Of a stretch of 64,000 nt of DNA, positions 35,998 through 44,611 are shown one piece after another. Under the pieces are notes generated by a model that was not told where the DNA came from, did no database searches, and saw only the letters and a program-made list of their open reading frames with translations. The stretch spans positions 1 to 64,000 of the IMG/VR virus record IMGVR_UViG_3300021438_000010; one strand, written 5' to 3'. This DNA comes from a virus. The position numbers and the translations under genes are program-made. Position 1 is the first letter of the stretch. Each line of letters begins with the position of its first letter.

Positions 35998-37024
35998 TAA
36001 CTATTCCCCGGATTTGTGGTATTACTATTTTGTTGATCTGCTCTACGCTCATTTCGCCAACATCCTTAGTTGGTATTCTTGGAAAAGAAAGCTTGTACAT
36101 TCTACCTAGCTGTCTTTGCAGTTGAACCTTTGCTTCTCTTCCTGCTTGATCATTGTCCATCAGAACTACTATATGCGTGAGTGGCATTTTGTACAGTTTT
36201 GTTTCCTGCTCTTTGCTAAGAGTTCTTCCAAAAATACTCATACATTGAGTAATTCCAGCCTCATATAGCCTCCAAACATCGCCTTGCCCTTCAACTAAAA
36301 CTAAGGATGAGGTTTTTTGAACGCTACTTATAGCTCTGTGATAATTATAGAAAAAATATCTTTTATCAAAACCCTTGGGATCTAGTAGAAATTTAGGATG
36401 CTTATAATCTTTGATAGATCGTGCTATACATGCTATTATTTTTTCACCGGTATCATTATGAATTGGTATAATAGATCTATCATATAGTTTAGATGATTTG
36501 TTAGTACAGTCTCCCACCCCAAAATGCATTAATGTTTCTGGTTTAAATCCTCTAGAAATGAAATATTTTGACGGTAACTCTGAACATATTTCTTCTTTAA
36601 TAGCTGGGTAATCTTGATCTAGAGTGATGCTAGAATTTATGGTATTAACAAGTTTAGAGAAATCATCTTCCTCAAACTTGGGTTTAGAAACTATTTTTGA
36701 TTTGCTTTGTTTATTTATTCCTAGAAAGTTACAAGACCATTTTAAGGCTTCTGAAAAACCGGCATCAATTCCGCTATCCTTCGATATTGATCCTCTGATA
36801 ACCCCAAAGATATCATTCCTATATTGCTCTTGACAGTCTCTGGTCCAGCATTTCCAGATCCCTTTATCTTTTGAAAAGGAAAAAGCTCTTGGATTATCAC
36901 TGCCATCATGTACCGGACAATTACAGTATATATTATCTCCTAACACCTCGTATTTCATACCAAGGCTTGAAAATACTTCTTCTGCCCGATTATTTAGATC
37001 ACTCTTGATCTTCTGCAAGTCCAT
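35990..37024 (-). CDS. DnaG-like DNA primase
   Basis: A 344-residue primase. The N-terminal zinc module has Cys34, Cys36, His39, Cys59 and Cys64 (CNCPVHD ... CWTRDC). The TOPRIM domain shows VLVEGQGDVWRLYEAG (~242) and VVLMDNDQAGREA (~290), with the Glu and D-x-D metal residues. It makes RNA primers for replication and probably works with the DnaB-like helicase whose gene overlaps it by 26 bases upstream. The Shine-Dalgarno is weak, so translational coupling to the helicase is likely. Shorter than E. coli DnaG, lacking a clear helicase-binding C-terminal domain. Confidence 0.85.
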   Translation of the reverse strand: MDLQKIKSDLNNRAEEVFSSLGMKYEVLGDNIYCNCPVHDGSDNPRAFSFSKDKGIWKCWTRDCQEQYRNDIFGVIRGSISKDSGIDAGFSEALKWSCNFLGINKQSKSKIVSKPKFEEDDFSKLVNTINSSITLDQDYPAIKEEICSELPSKYFISRGFKPETLMHFGVGDCTNKSSKLYDRSIIPIHNDTGEKIIACIARSIKDYKHPKFLLDPKGFDKRYFFYNYHRAISSVQKTSSLVLVEGQGDVWRLYEAGITQCMSIFGRTLSKEQETKLYKMPLTHIVVLMDNDQAGREAKVQLQRQLGRMYKLSFPRIPTKDVGEMSVEQINKIVIPQIRGIVNG

Positions 37025-38465
37025 TTATTTTTAACTTATCTAATGTGTCTTGATTTACCATGCCAGTATCTCCTACTGGCTGGTTCTTAAATTCATTTCT
37101 AGTCTTGAGTTCTCTTAGTTTGGCGTGTGATCCTTGCATGACCATATTTATATAGTCACCATCATCTAATCCTCCACCATGTCTTGACACAATAGGAACT
37201 AGTTTTCTATTACCAGCATTTGGACCGTCTTCTGCTAATTCTTCTGGCGATTTAGCCTTGAAGATACTAAATGAAGTACACAGCCAAATTAGTCTATCTG
37301 AGCCGCTAACAGCGTCTGTGCTTTCTTTGGTTATGCCATCACGGTTAAGCTGAACGAATGAAAGGCATGGTATGTCAAGTTTAACGCAAAGATTATGAAG
37401 AGAAGTAATTTGAAAGCCAAGTGCTTGGTATTCTTGTATGTTATTGGTTATAGAACTAGAAGACATTAGCTTAAGATAATCATATATAATAAGACAGTTA
37501 TTTGTTTTACCATTGTCATCCATTCTAACGTCTTGCATTACCCATCGTCTAATTAAGTTAAGTATTTGTTCAAACGGCTTTCCTGCAACGCTAACGTAAC
37601 TATACGGTATGGATTCAATCTTTTCAATAGCGTCTAATACCTTTTGTCGTTTTTCATCATCCTCTGTGAATCTTCCAGTAGCGATTTCATTAATTGGAAC
37701 GCCACTGATATTCGCTAATAGCCTATTCAAATGATCTTCTTTGCTCATTTCGGTATCTAACATTAATACCGGAATTTCTTTAGAAGATACATTTAAAGCT
37801 ACATTATCGGCAAATACGCTTTTGCCAACCTTTGGTCGTGCGGATATAAGATCAACGCATTTCCTTCTTAGTCCTCCACCAATGGCTTCGTCATACTTAT
37901 TAAAGCCTGTTGGTATTCCTATAATGTCACATTTGTTCTCTTCTAGGAATTCTAAATACTGTTTGGCATCCTTGCCAATCTTCTCTGGAAGATCGCCGCT
38001 ATCGTCTTCTCGTAAAAAGTCTGTAACGGGATTTTCTAGAATTTGTATAATTTCATTTATAGACTCTGACCCAGTAACATCATCTATATCCTTGTGGATT
38101 TTTGCTGTAAGACCTTTTATCTTACGTGCAAATTCAAATTTCTTAATCTGTATTGCAAAGCTAAACACATTATCTTTGTTGATCGGGAAGTCCATTAAGG
38201 ACTTTATGTATTTCAACTCTTGATCTGTATTTATGCTCTCAGAAAGACTCAACTGTTCTGATGCAGATAAAATAGATGGTATATCTACTTTCTGGTCATT
38301 CAATATAACCTTTTCAATACACTTAAACAATACTTGATTGTTAAAGTGACCGAAGCTATCTTGATTAATGACATCAGATATAGATACATAGGCATCTATG
38401 CCGTGCTGCAAAAGCCCAGCTAAAACCGCTCTCTCTGATCCAATATCAGTTAATTTAGTTTCCAT
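36999..38465 (-). CDS. DnaB-like replicative helicase
   Basis: A 488-residue RecA-fold helicase from ATG 38465 (GGAAAG upstream, one base after the preceding stop region). The N-terminal domain is DnaB-type (SERAVLAGLLQHG ... FNNQVLFKCIEK). The ATPase domain has GIPTGFNKYDEAIGGGLRR, Walker A SARPKVGKS (~205-213), LMLDTEMSKEDHLNRL, Walker B CLIIYDYLKLM (~328) and DRLIWLCTSFSIF. It unwinds the fork ahead of the split polymerase. Confidence 0.87.
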   Translation of the reverse strand: METKLTDIGSERAVLAGLLQHGIDAYVSISDVINQDSFGHFNNQVLFKCIEKVILNDQKVDIPSILSASEQLSLSESINTDQELKYIKSLMDFPINKDNVFSFAIQIKKFEFARKIKGLTAKIHKDIDDVTGSESINEIIQILENPVTDFLREDDSGDLPEKIGKDAKQYLEFLEENKCDIIGIPTGFNKYDEAIGGGLRRKCVDLISARPKVGKSVFADNVALNVSSKEIPVLMLDTEMSKEDHLNRLLANISGVPINEIATGRFTEDDEKRQKVLDAIEKIESIPYSYVSVAGKPFEQILNLIRRWVMQDVRMDDNGKTNNCLIIYDYLKLMSSSSITNNIQEYQALGFQITSLHNLCVKLDIPCLSFVQLNRDGITKESTDAVSGSDRLIWLCTSFSIFKAKSPEELAEDGPNAGNRKLVPIVSRHGGGLDDGDYINMVMQGSHAKLRELKTRNEFKNQPVGDTGMVNQDTLDKLKINGLAEDQE

Positions 38466-38466
38466 A

Positions 38467-38886
38467 CTACTTTCCGGTGCATCGATTACAGCGATAATAA
38501 TCACCGTGAACGAATCGTGCGTCTTCTTTAAATGTTTTACCGCAAACGTGACATTCTACCTCAACCTTTTTATGTGGCTGGCGACGGCGTGGAGTTTTTT
38601 CAAACTGAGGTGTTTCTACATCTCTGAATTCGCCTGTATCCTTCCACTCATTCTTTCTGGCTCTCACGGGTTCTTTTCTCCTAGTATTAGAAGTACTGTC
38701 CTGCTTAAACATTGTAAAATCTTCATTCACACTTGCAGGCGGTGTGGAAGATTGTATCTTTTTTATGCTTTCCTTTTTTACTTCTTCTGGAACGTTTGAC
38801 ACCGTTGGGCTATCTCCAACTAGTGCCTTTAATAATGCTTGCTTTTGCTCATCGTTGAGCATGTTTATAAAATCGTTCATACTCAT
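38467..38886 (-). CDS. Zinc-finger protein upstream of helicase
   Basis: A 139-residue protein. Residues 1-22 form a helix (MNDFINMLNDEQKQALLKAL), the middle is charged, Arg/Lys/Glu-rich and probably disordered (RRKEPVRARKNEWK, TPRRRQPHKKVE), and the C-terminus is a zinc finger, CHVCGKTF ... YRCNRC (C-x2-C-x16-C-x2-C). Likely nucleic-acid binding. The gene is start/stop-coupled with the coiled-coil gene upstream and the helicase downstream, so a helicase loader or transcription role is possible but not shown. Confidence 0.55.
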   Translation of the reverse strand: MSMNDFINMLNDEQKQALLKALVGDSPTVSNVPEEVKKESIKKIQSSTPPASVNEDFTMFKQDSTSNTRRKEPVRARKNEWKDTGEFRDVETPQFEKTPRRRQPHKKVEVECHVCGKTFKEDARFVHGDYYRCNRCTGK

Positions 38887-39359
38887 GATCGTTTACCTTT
38901 CTCAAGTAATATATCAGCTTTTCTCTTTAGTTCAAACACTTTGCCGTCTAGTGATTGCAATCTAGCCTCTGCTACTTCTCTCATATTTTCTAGAGATGCG
39001 GCATACGAGTTACTGTTAGCAAGAATATGTTTTTTAGATTCATGTTTTGTATATTGCCCAAATTCATGTTGATTTTTTACTATCATTTTTTCCATCTGAT
39101 CGTTGCACCAATTTAAAGCAACCTTATTTTTATTTACTTCATCTTGAATATATGTGGCATATCCATAAAGTAAATATGCAGCATCAAACAATTCCTGCTG
39201 TGAAGTTTTTCTTAGTTGATCTAATGATAAATCAGCAACCATCAAATATTCTTCTCTAAAAGAAGAAAATTTAGTATTGCTACTGTTTATGTAATCATTT
39301 ATTAGTGTTATATGTTCTGCTAACTTATCAGATGCCTTTGATTCTTTTTCTCCACTCAT
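38883..39359 (-). CDS. Helical protein, possible recombination mediator
   Basis: A 158-residue, almost wholly helical protein from ATG 39359. Segments such as FDAAYLLYGYATYIQDEVNKNKVALNWCNDQME and YAASLENMREVAEARLQSLDGKVFELKRKADILLEKG suggest long antiparallel coils. The size and layout recall T4 UvsY, a RecA-type loader, and a RecA-like gene lies about 1.2 kb upstream in the same operon, but I see no sequence signature that proves this. Start lies inside the EDxHD-like gene. Confidence 0.45.
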   Translation of the reverse strand: MSGEKESKASDKLAEHITLINDYINSSNTKFSSFREEYLMVADLSLDQLRKTSQQELFDAAYLLYGYATYIQDEVNKNKVALNWCNDQMEKMIVKNQHEFGQYTKHESKKHILANSNSYAASLENMREVAEARLQSLDGKVFELKRKADILLEKGKRS

Positions 39360-39750
39360 CGTCACTTTCTGAATATTTTAGGGTTATTAGTTCAATTCCA
39401 TTCAACTCGCACCAATTTATTTTATCATCGTCACGAACTTGACCTTTTATGAAGTCTGCTTTGCTCTTATGAAAGAATGGGTTGTATTCATAATGCTGTT
39501 CTCCGTGGACTTCAACTCCAAGTTTAATAGAAGGAATGTAAAAGTCAAGATACAGTACAGATTTTCTATGTAAGGCTGTGCTTCCCGGTAATTTTACTTC
39601 TTCTAATATTCTATAACTATTGTAGATTTCTTTTAGTAGGTTTCTAGCACGAATATGATATTTAGATCTCTTACGTTTATCATCATTAAAAACATCATAC
39701 CCAGTTAGGTTCCATGTATACTCTTTGCCATTTATTCCTTTTACTTTCAT
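39328..39750 (-). CDS. EDxHD/Vsr-like nuclease, 140 aa
   Basis: A 140-residue nuclease-like protein from ATG 39750. YLDFYIPSIKLGVEVHGEQHYEYNPFF (residues ~67-93) gives the D ... E-V-H-G-E-Q-H pattern of Vsr/DUF559-type PD-(D/E)XK enzymes, and GIELITLKY forms the last core strand. It lacks the helix-turn-helix and NUMOD-like parts of the other EDxHD gene (16277). A repair nuclease, resolvase-like enzyme or stripped homing nuclease are all possible. Confidence 0.55.
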   Translation of the reverse strand: MKVKGINGKEYTWNLTGYDVFNDDKRKRSKYHIRARNLLKEIYNSYRILEEVKLPGSTALHRKSVLYLDFYIPSIKLGVEVHGEQHYEYNPFFHKSKADFIKGQVRDDDKINWCELNGIELITLKYSESDDEWRKRIKGI

Positions 39751-39752
39751 AA

Positions 39753-40514
39753 CTACCAATATAATACTAGATTATTATGTAATGTTTCTGGGGTTTCTTT
39801 AATAATATTAGAATTTTTTATTATGTCTTGTATATCATGTGCATGATATGTCATTCTACTATCAGTAGAACTATTATTAAATGTTATATATCCATGCTTA
39901 GAATTTTGTAAAATATACATATAATTATCTTGTACGTGTTTTGGTAGCTCAGAAAATGCGTAATTACTTATAACTAAATCATATTTATCATTGTCTTGAA
40001 TAGGGTATGTTAGATGCTTGATCTTTGTGCTTAATCCTATGCGTTCCAAGTAAAGTTTGGATAATCTGTTTACATCATATAAATCAACTAATGTATAGGA
40101 TTTGATATTAAAAAATATATCTATTATTTTACATTGACCGCCATATCCACCACCTATTTCGCATATGTTATAATTACTTAGACTACCAAATAAATTACGT
40201 AAATCGCATAGTACTTTTATATATCTAAGAGTCGATGGAGAAATATATCCAATGTGTTCATTTCTATAATCTTGTATATTTGATCCACCTAAGATATCAT
40301 TTTCTTTGAACATTTCTATTTTAGACATTATCTCTCTATCTTTTTTTATTTCTTTAATATAAGACAGTCCTTGATTATAATCTAGATGTTCTAAGACAAT
40401 ATTATACGCCGGATTGGATTTAAATGTATGAAAATATTTGTCATCTGATACAGCTGATCTACATGCATCAATATATCCATGATACCACGAATCATTTATA
40501 TTCCAAACATCCAT
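39753..40514 (-). CDS. Putative sugar O-methyltransferase
   Basis: A 253-residue class I SAM methyltransferase. Motif I is NICEIGGGYGGQCKI (~118-132), followed by YTLVDLYDVNRLSKLYL (motif II with Asp) and YDLVISNYAFSELP (motif IV-like). The E-I-G-G-G-Y-G-G-Q signature matches the putative sugar O-methyltransferase family found in glycan loci. It lies among recombination genes, away from the main sugar block, one base downstream of the RecA-like gene. Confidence 0.75.
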   Translation of the reverse strand: MDVWNINDSWYHGYIDACRSAVSDDKYFHTFKSNPAYNIVLEHLDYNQGLSYIKEIKKDREIMSKIEMFKENDILGGSNIQDYRNEHIGYISPSTLRYIKVLCDLRNLFGSLSNYNICEIGGGYGGQCKIIDIFFNIKSYTLVDLYDVNRLSKLYLERIGLSTKIKHLTYPIQDNDKYDLVISNYAFSELPKHVQDNYMYILQNSKHGYITFNNSSTDSRMTYHAHDIQDIIKNSNIIKETPETLHNNLVLYW

Positions 40515-40515
40515 A

Positions 40516-41622
40516 TTAGTGTAATTCCTTTATCTTATCGTAAAGAAATGATGAGATTGCCGTATTACTATTCAAGAACTCAGCCACGTTATTTACTCCT
40601 TGAAACTTAAAAAATCTTTCTATCTCATCTAGAGTTTTACCTATCTGATTTTCTTCTAATACTTTTGCAACTATTGGATTATTTGGTTCATCTACAGCAC
40701 ACTGTATAGTATACCAAGCTCCAGCCGCCTTTATAAGTCTGAACTCACAGGCAATTTGAATTATTTCCTGCACTTCATCAACTCCGACTCCGTACTTAAT
40801 CCAACTTTCTGCTGTGCTATTTGGTCTACCGCCAGCTGTAGATGTTTTTATTACCCAGTTTGCTATTTGACCAACGTGAACACCTGTGTCTTTTGGCACT
40901 TGCCACTTTCCACGATGAGTAATTACCATGTTTGTACCAGCTTGATATTGTAACATGTTTCCACAATCTGCCATCTTTTGCGGTGCATAAGGAGATCCGC
41001 CAGTATTAGCAATATTATGAGTAATGCAAATTAGTATGGTCTTATTCTTCATTAAAGTACCACTAATACGCTTGAAGAACATAGACAACAATCTAGGTAA
41101 AGCATTTCTTACACCAGTTCTGACTTCTCCCTCTAATTCACATGCTGGAACCATATTAGACAATGAGTCCGTAATGATAACACAGCCGGGATCATTGTTA
41201 ATATAAAACTCAATAATATTTAGAAAATCTTCTGCCGATAGAACTCTTTCGTCAGTTGATTCTATAATGATAATATTGTCTGGCTCTAGACCCCTAATAC
41301 CATCAAAATTTTGCTTAGATAGTCTACCTTCTGTATTAATGTAGATAATTCTTTTATTAAGTTTTTGACACTTGGCGGCAAAATGAAGGGCTGTTGTCGT
41401 TTTCCCGCTTTTTGGATCTCCTGTCATTACAACAACGGACCCTTCTCTGAGTCCACCACCCAAAGCGATATCCAATGCTGGTGATATACCGATGACGCTA
41501 AGATTATTTATGTTTTGAAGAACTTCTGTTCCACTTCTAACAACATCTCCATATTTACTTACTATTGAATTGCTAACTGCATCCTCTGAAAACTTACCCG
41601 ATGTCTTTTTAGTTTTGCTCAT
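40516..41622 (-). CDS. recA: RecA-like recombinase
   Basis: A 368-residue RecA-fold ATPase. SPALDIALGGGLREGSVVVMTGDPKSGKTTTALHFA contains Walker A GDPKSGKT (~66-73); IIYINTEGRLSKQNFDGIRG follows; Walker B is CVIITDSLSN (~148-157); LICITHNIANTG matches the QNQ-type sensor region. It forms filaments on ssDNA for strand exchange. The N-terminal DNA-binding region is short. It is RecA/UvsX-like rather than RadA (no zinc finger). Coupled by overlap with the gene upstream. Confidence 0.85.
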   Translation of the reverse strand: MSKTKKTSGKFSEDAVSNSIVSKYGDVVRSGTEVLQNINNLSVIGISPALDIALGGGLREGSVVVMTGDPKSGKTTTALHFAAKCQKLNKRIIYINTEGRLSKQNFDGIRGLEPDNIIIIESTDERVLSAEDFLNIIEFYINNDPGCVIITDSLSNMVPACELEGEVRTGVRNALPRLLSMFFKRISGTLMKNKTILICITHNIANTGGSPYAPQKMADCGNMLQYQAGTNMVITHRGKWQVPKDTGVHVGQIANWVIKTSTAGGRPNSTAESWIKYGVGVDEVQEIIQIACEFRLIKAAGAWYTIQCAVDEPNNPIVAKVLEENQIGKTLDEIERFFKFQGVNNVAEFLNSNTAISSFLYDKIKELH

Positions 41623-42134
41623 AAATTCCTCAATTTGTTCAACGTTGTCCTTTTTGTATTATAGCTACCAGAAGCTCTGGTTTCAAGTGTTGTATTTTCT
41701 TGTTTGACTTCAAAATTTACTTGAGGCTTATTTTTTTCTTCTTCAAGTTTTTTATGATACTTGGCTATAACTTTTTCGGCTTCTGGATTTATTTTGTATC
41801 CTCTTCCATTTTGAACTCCAAGTACAAGCAATTTATCGAAGTCTTTAGATTGTATAGCTTGCAATATAGCTTCTTCACTATATTTTTTCTTGAGTTGAAC
41901 AGCAGCACCATGCTGCTTTTTCCATAGCCAATGCAAAGGATCTCCCTTAGTCCAGAATTTATATGCTGGTTTACCAAGATTCAACTTTTCTGATCTTCTT
42001 ATAACTATATATTCAGCAACATAAGATTCAAATGTACAATATTCACCGGTGTGAATGTGCTTGTATTTGTGAGTCTCTGACCATTGCTTTTGATAATCTT
42101 GATTAAAAAGCTCAGGTTTTTCTTTCTTCGTCAT
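41619..42134 (-). CDS. Unknown phage protein, 171 aa
   Basis: A 171-residue protein without a recognised domain. Residues ~20-65 (YKHIHTGEYCTFESYVAEYIVIRRSEKLNLGKPAYKFW) are followed by a helical, Lys/Glu-rich region and a polar tail. Two Trp-rich motifs (KFWTKGDPLHWLWKK) suggest a folded N-terminal domain. It overlaps the RecA-like gene (ATGA) downstream and the next gene upstream by 23 bases, so it belongs to the recombination operon. Confidence 0.5.
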   Translation of the reverse strand: MTKKEKPELFNQDYQKQWSETHKYKHIHTGEYCTFESYVAEYIVIRRSEKLNLGKPAYKFWTKGDPLHWLWKKQHGAAVQLKKKYSEEAILQAIQSKDFDKLLVLGVQNGRGYKINPEAEKVIAKYHKKLEEEKNKPQVNFEVKQENTTLETRASGSYNTKRTTLNKLRNL

Positions 42135-42546
42135 AATTATATATCAATGCTTCTTCAAAACAATTTTCAACTTTGTCTTCATCTTCAAGTTCTTGTATAA
42201 GTTCTGGAATTATCCAGATAGTTTTTCTAACTGTGTCTCCAACTAACTTCCCAATTGTAAAAGTTTGTCTAGTTGTCTTATCAAATGATCCTATTATAGA
42301 TCTTGTTAGATATACACCGTGACAATCTGACGTATCAATTTCTATTGAGTGAGATCTATATTGTAAGCCAATCTTTTTAACAGAAAGTTTTTTTTCTTTA
42401 CAATACGATTTGAGATCTAACCACTCTGAATAGTCTAATAAATATATTTCAACTCCATTTGACAGAATAGCTCTTATCCAAGTTTTATTCTTGTCGTTTC
42501 TATATTCTTCAAGCCAATCTTTGTATGATGTGATAAAATTTTTCAT
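42112..42546 (-). CDS. Unknown phage protein, 144 aa
   Basis: A 144-residue acidic protein starting at ATG 42546, chosen because it overlaps the preceding stop as ATGA. It mixes strands (WIRAILSNGVEIYLLDYSEW, FTIGKLVGDTVRKTIWIIPEL) and ends in an acidic helix (LEDEDKVENCFEEALIYN). No family recognised. Neighbours are a small HTH-like protein and the RecA operon. Confidence 0.5.
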   Translation of the reverse strand: MKNFITSYKDWLEEYRNDKNKTWIRAILSNGVEIYLLDYSEWLDLKSYCKEKKLSVKKIGLQYRSHSIEIDTSDCHGVYLTRSIIGSFDKTTRQTFTIGKLVGDTVRKTIWIIPELIQELEDEDKVENCFEEALIYNYDEERKT

Positions 42547-42830
42547 CGTATTTTGGTGATGCAATTAGATTTGGTATTATTGATTGGTCTACGATTACTG
42601 TCGATCATAGATGAGGCATTTTCTGTCATTATCGTTGCACCGCCCTGACGAACAAATTGCTGTTCAACTATTGTTTTTGGTGCTTCAATCTTATTTTTTT
42701 TGATATGTTTTTCTATTGCACTTACAGCACGATCCAAATCTTTAGCGATTTGTTCTACCGTTTCACCTATTTTAAATTTTTCTTCTGTGTAAAAAGATTC
42801 TGCCTTTCCTAGCGGCCCAGTTTTAGCCAT
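42543..42830 (-). CDS. Small HTH-like protein, 95 aa
   Basis: A 95-residue protein. Residues ~20-48 (KIGETVEQIAKDLDRAVSAIEKHIKKNK) look like a helix-turn-helix; the C-terminal half is polar and probably disordered (MTENASSMIDSNRRPINN). It may bind DNA or act as a small regulatory or assembly factor. It starts eight bases inside the upstream gene's end. Family not recognised. Confidence 0.5.
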   Translation of the reverse strand: MAKTGPLGKAESFYTEEKFKIGETVEQIAKDLDRAVSAIEKHIKKNKIEAPKTIVEQQFVRQGGATIMTENASSMIDSNRRPINNTKSNCITKIR

Positions 42831-43170
42831 TTATAAAGCTCCTTTGCGATCTGGTCATATATAATGAGTTTTTAGTCTTTAAGTATGAGATATAATAATT
42901 GTATGTTTGTTGACTTACAGATTTTAATTCTAATTTTAGATTAGATTCTCTATGACTATCAGCACCATACGGATCATAAGGTTGATTCTTATAAATTAAG
43001 ATAAAATATTTAGTTTGATTTTGATTATTTCCAATGTCAACACTAATAGTTTTGGCAAAGACTAGTTCATTGTTTCCATCGGTTGGGCGACCAACTTTGT
43101 TAAACAAGATTTCTACATTTTGTTTCTTGTCAATATTTTCAATATTGTCTGATGAGCTAATAAACTTCAT
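42823..43170 (-). CDS. Unknown phage protein, 115 aa
   Basis: A 115-residue protein with strand-rich centre (VGRPTDGNNELVFAKTISVDIG, TKYFILIYKNQPYDPYG) and a Ser/Lys/Tyr-rich helical C-terminus. No signal peptide or membrane segment. Both ends overlap neighbours, so it is translated as part of the same operon as the FmdB-like and RecA-like genes. Function unknown. Confidence 0.5.
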   Translation of the reverse strand: MKFISSSDNIENIDKKQNVEILFNKVGRPTDGNNELVFAKTISVDIGNNQNQTKYFILIYKNQPYDPYGADSHRESNLKLELKSVSQQTYNYYISYLKTKNSLYMTRSQRSFING

Positions 43171-43517
43171 TTTTCACCTGTCATTATGTATTTACTTTTT
43201 TGAGCCTCTGTCATTTTACTTATTTCTTTTTTGGATGCAGAGCCAAATGAAGAAAAATACGAAGCGTCCTCCGTACTTTTCTTCGATTTAGCTTCTATTT
43301 CAGACTTTTCGTAATGACCTTTTTTAGACCAATTACTATCCGCAAGACTTCCAATGGTCTTTGGTTCCTTCATAAATGAAGCTATCCCACCATATATTAC
43401 CCTTCTGAGGCTATCTTTTCCACAGCTTGGGCAAGTAACCAGTGCTTCGTCTTTTATAGACTGATAAACATCCTTCATTTCATGTGAACATTCATCACAA
43501 ATATAGTCATATAACAT
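43167..43517 (-). CDS. FmdB-like zinc-ribbon protein
   Basis: A 116-residue protein with an N-terminal zinc ribbon of the FmdB type: YDYICDECSHEMKDVYQS ... TCPSCGKDSLRRVIYGG, followed by SFMKEPKTIGSLADSNWSKKG, the usual phage extension of this family, and a polar Ser/Lys-rich tail. The ribbon is generally thought to be regulatory or DNA-associated, without a proven role in phages. It starts eight bases downstream of phoH's stop. Confidence 0.7.
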   Translation of the reverse strand: MLYDYICDECSHEMKDVYQSIKDEALVTCPSCGKDSLRRVIYGGIASFMKEPKTIGSLADSNWSKKGHYEKSEIEAKSKKSTEDASYFSSFGSASKKEISKMTEAQKSKYIMTGEK

Positions 43518-43524
43518 TTTTTCC

Positions 43525-44211
43525 TCAAGATTCTAGAGCGTGTAAGACCGCTCCTAATATTCCATTTCTTTGTATATCTTGATAACCTAGACTGCAAATA
43601 CCAATACCATTGATATTACTTAATTTATCTATACATTCTAATAGCCCATTTCCGCGATATAAATCTGTTTGTTTTGTATCGCCATTTATCATGACTTTAG
43701 AATTTTCACCCATTCTTGTGATAAACATTTTAATCTGTTCAAGGGTACAATTTTGTGCTTCATCTAAAATCATATAAGCATTATGAAATGTTGATCCTCT
43801 CATTGTTTCTAACGGCTCAAATCTAATTCTTCTAGTATTATAATACAATCCAAACTTATCTCTACCTAGAAAATACTTAAGATTTTCTTCCATTGGCTGT
43901 AGATATGGTTTAATTTTTTCTCCCAGTTCTCCCGGTAACGAACCAATATCTTTACCAGTACAAACTAATGGTCTTGTTACTATAATAGATTCTATCTTAT
44001 CCTTCATAAGATGTTCAGCAGCTATACCGGCAGCAATAAAAGATTTGCCAGTACCAGATGGTCCAGTGCAAAAGATAATATCATTTTCAACAATAGATAA
44101 GATATATTCTTTTTGATTGTCCGTTTTAGCTATTAAAACATTTTCTTTAGGAGTTTGCTTTTTATTTTTTTTATTATTCTTTCTCGGGTTGTTATTTGCC
44201 GCTGCTGCCAA
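43525..44211 (-). CDS. phoH: PhoH-like ATPase
   Basis: A 228-residue P-loop ATPase of the PhoH family. Walker A is GPSGTGKS (residues 50-57), then VTRPLVCTGKDIGSLPGEL, Walker B YMILDEAQN (~147), and VMINGDTKQTDL near the C-terminus. The frame has no early ATG; a TTG at 44211 with GGAG about ten bases upstream, overlapping the dUTPase end, is the most likely start. The short basic N-terminus (RKNNKKNKK) precedes the ATPase. PhoH is frequent in phages with proposed RNA-related roles. Confidence 0.85.
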   Translation of the reverse strand: MAAAANNNPRKNNKKNKKQTPKENVLIAKTDNQKEYILSIVENDIIFCTGPSGTGKSFIAAGIAAEHLMKDKIESIIVTRPLVCTGKDIGSLPGELGEKIKPYLQPMEENLKYFLGRDKFGLYYNTRRIRFEPLETMRGSTFHNAYMILDEAQNCTLEQIKMFITRMGENSKVMINGDTKQTDLYRGNGLLECIDKLSNINGIGICSLGYQDIQRNGILGAVLHALES

Positions 44212-44611
44212 AGCCGTTGTCTCCTCGTTGCGAGGAACCTAACGTTTCATGGACCTCCATACTTACGCGAGGAACCTCTTGGAATATAATCTGAGCGATT
44301 CTATCCCCGGTATTTATACCAACAACCTCATCAGAGGTATTATATAAACATACCATTATTTCTCCTCTATATCCGCTATCCACTACTCCAGCCAAAACAT
44401 CAATTCCCTGTTTAACTGATAAGCCCGATCTGGGCCAAATTAAACCGGCTAGATGGTCTGGCATTTGCAATGCTATCCCCGTTCTGACAGTCTTACGTTG
44501 TTTTGGTGGTATGACAGTATCAAGTATTGAATATAAATCAAATCCTGCGTCATTTTGATTAGCTTTGGTTGGAACTTTCGCTTTGCCATCAAGTAATTGT
44601 ACAGAAATCAT
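44192..44611 (-). CDS. dut: dUTPase
   Basis: A 139-residue trimeric dUTPase with all five motifs: DAGFDLYS (21-28), WPRSGLSVKQGI (~58-70), GVVDSGYRGEI (~75-85), GDRIAQIIF (~103), and the flexible C-terminal RGDNGFGSSGK (129-139). It hydrolyses dUTP to dUMP, keeping uracil out of DNA and feeding thymidylate synthesis. AGGAGG lies upstream of the ATG, which overlaps the nrdB stop. Confidence 0.92.
   Translation of the reverse strand: MISVQLLDGKAKVPTKANQNDAGFDLYSILDTVIPPKQRKTVRTGIALQMPDHLAGLIWPRSGLSVKQGIDVLAGVVDSGYRGEIMVCLYNTSDEVVGINTGDRIAQIIFQEVPRVSMEVHETLGSSQRGDNGFGSSGK

Noticed and set aside
37741-38223. Long open frame (160 codons) on the + strand inside the helicase gene
   Set aside because: It is antisense to a clear DnaB-like protein, has no ribosome site and no recognisable motif; the same holds for antisense frames at 32929-33324, 35324-35734, 38398-38799 and 61551-61958.
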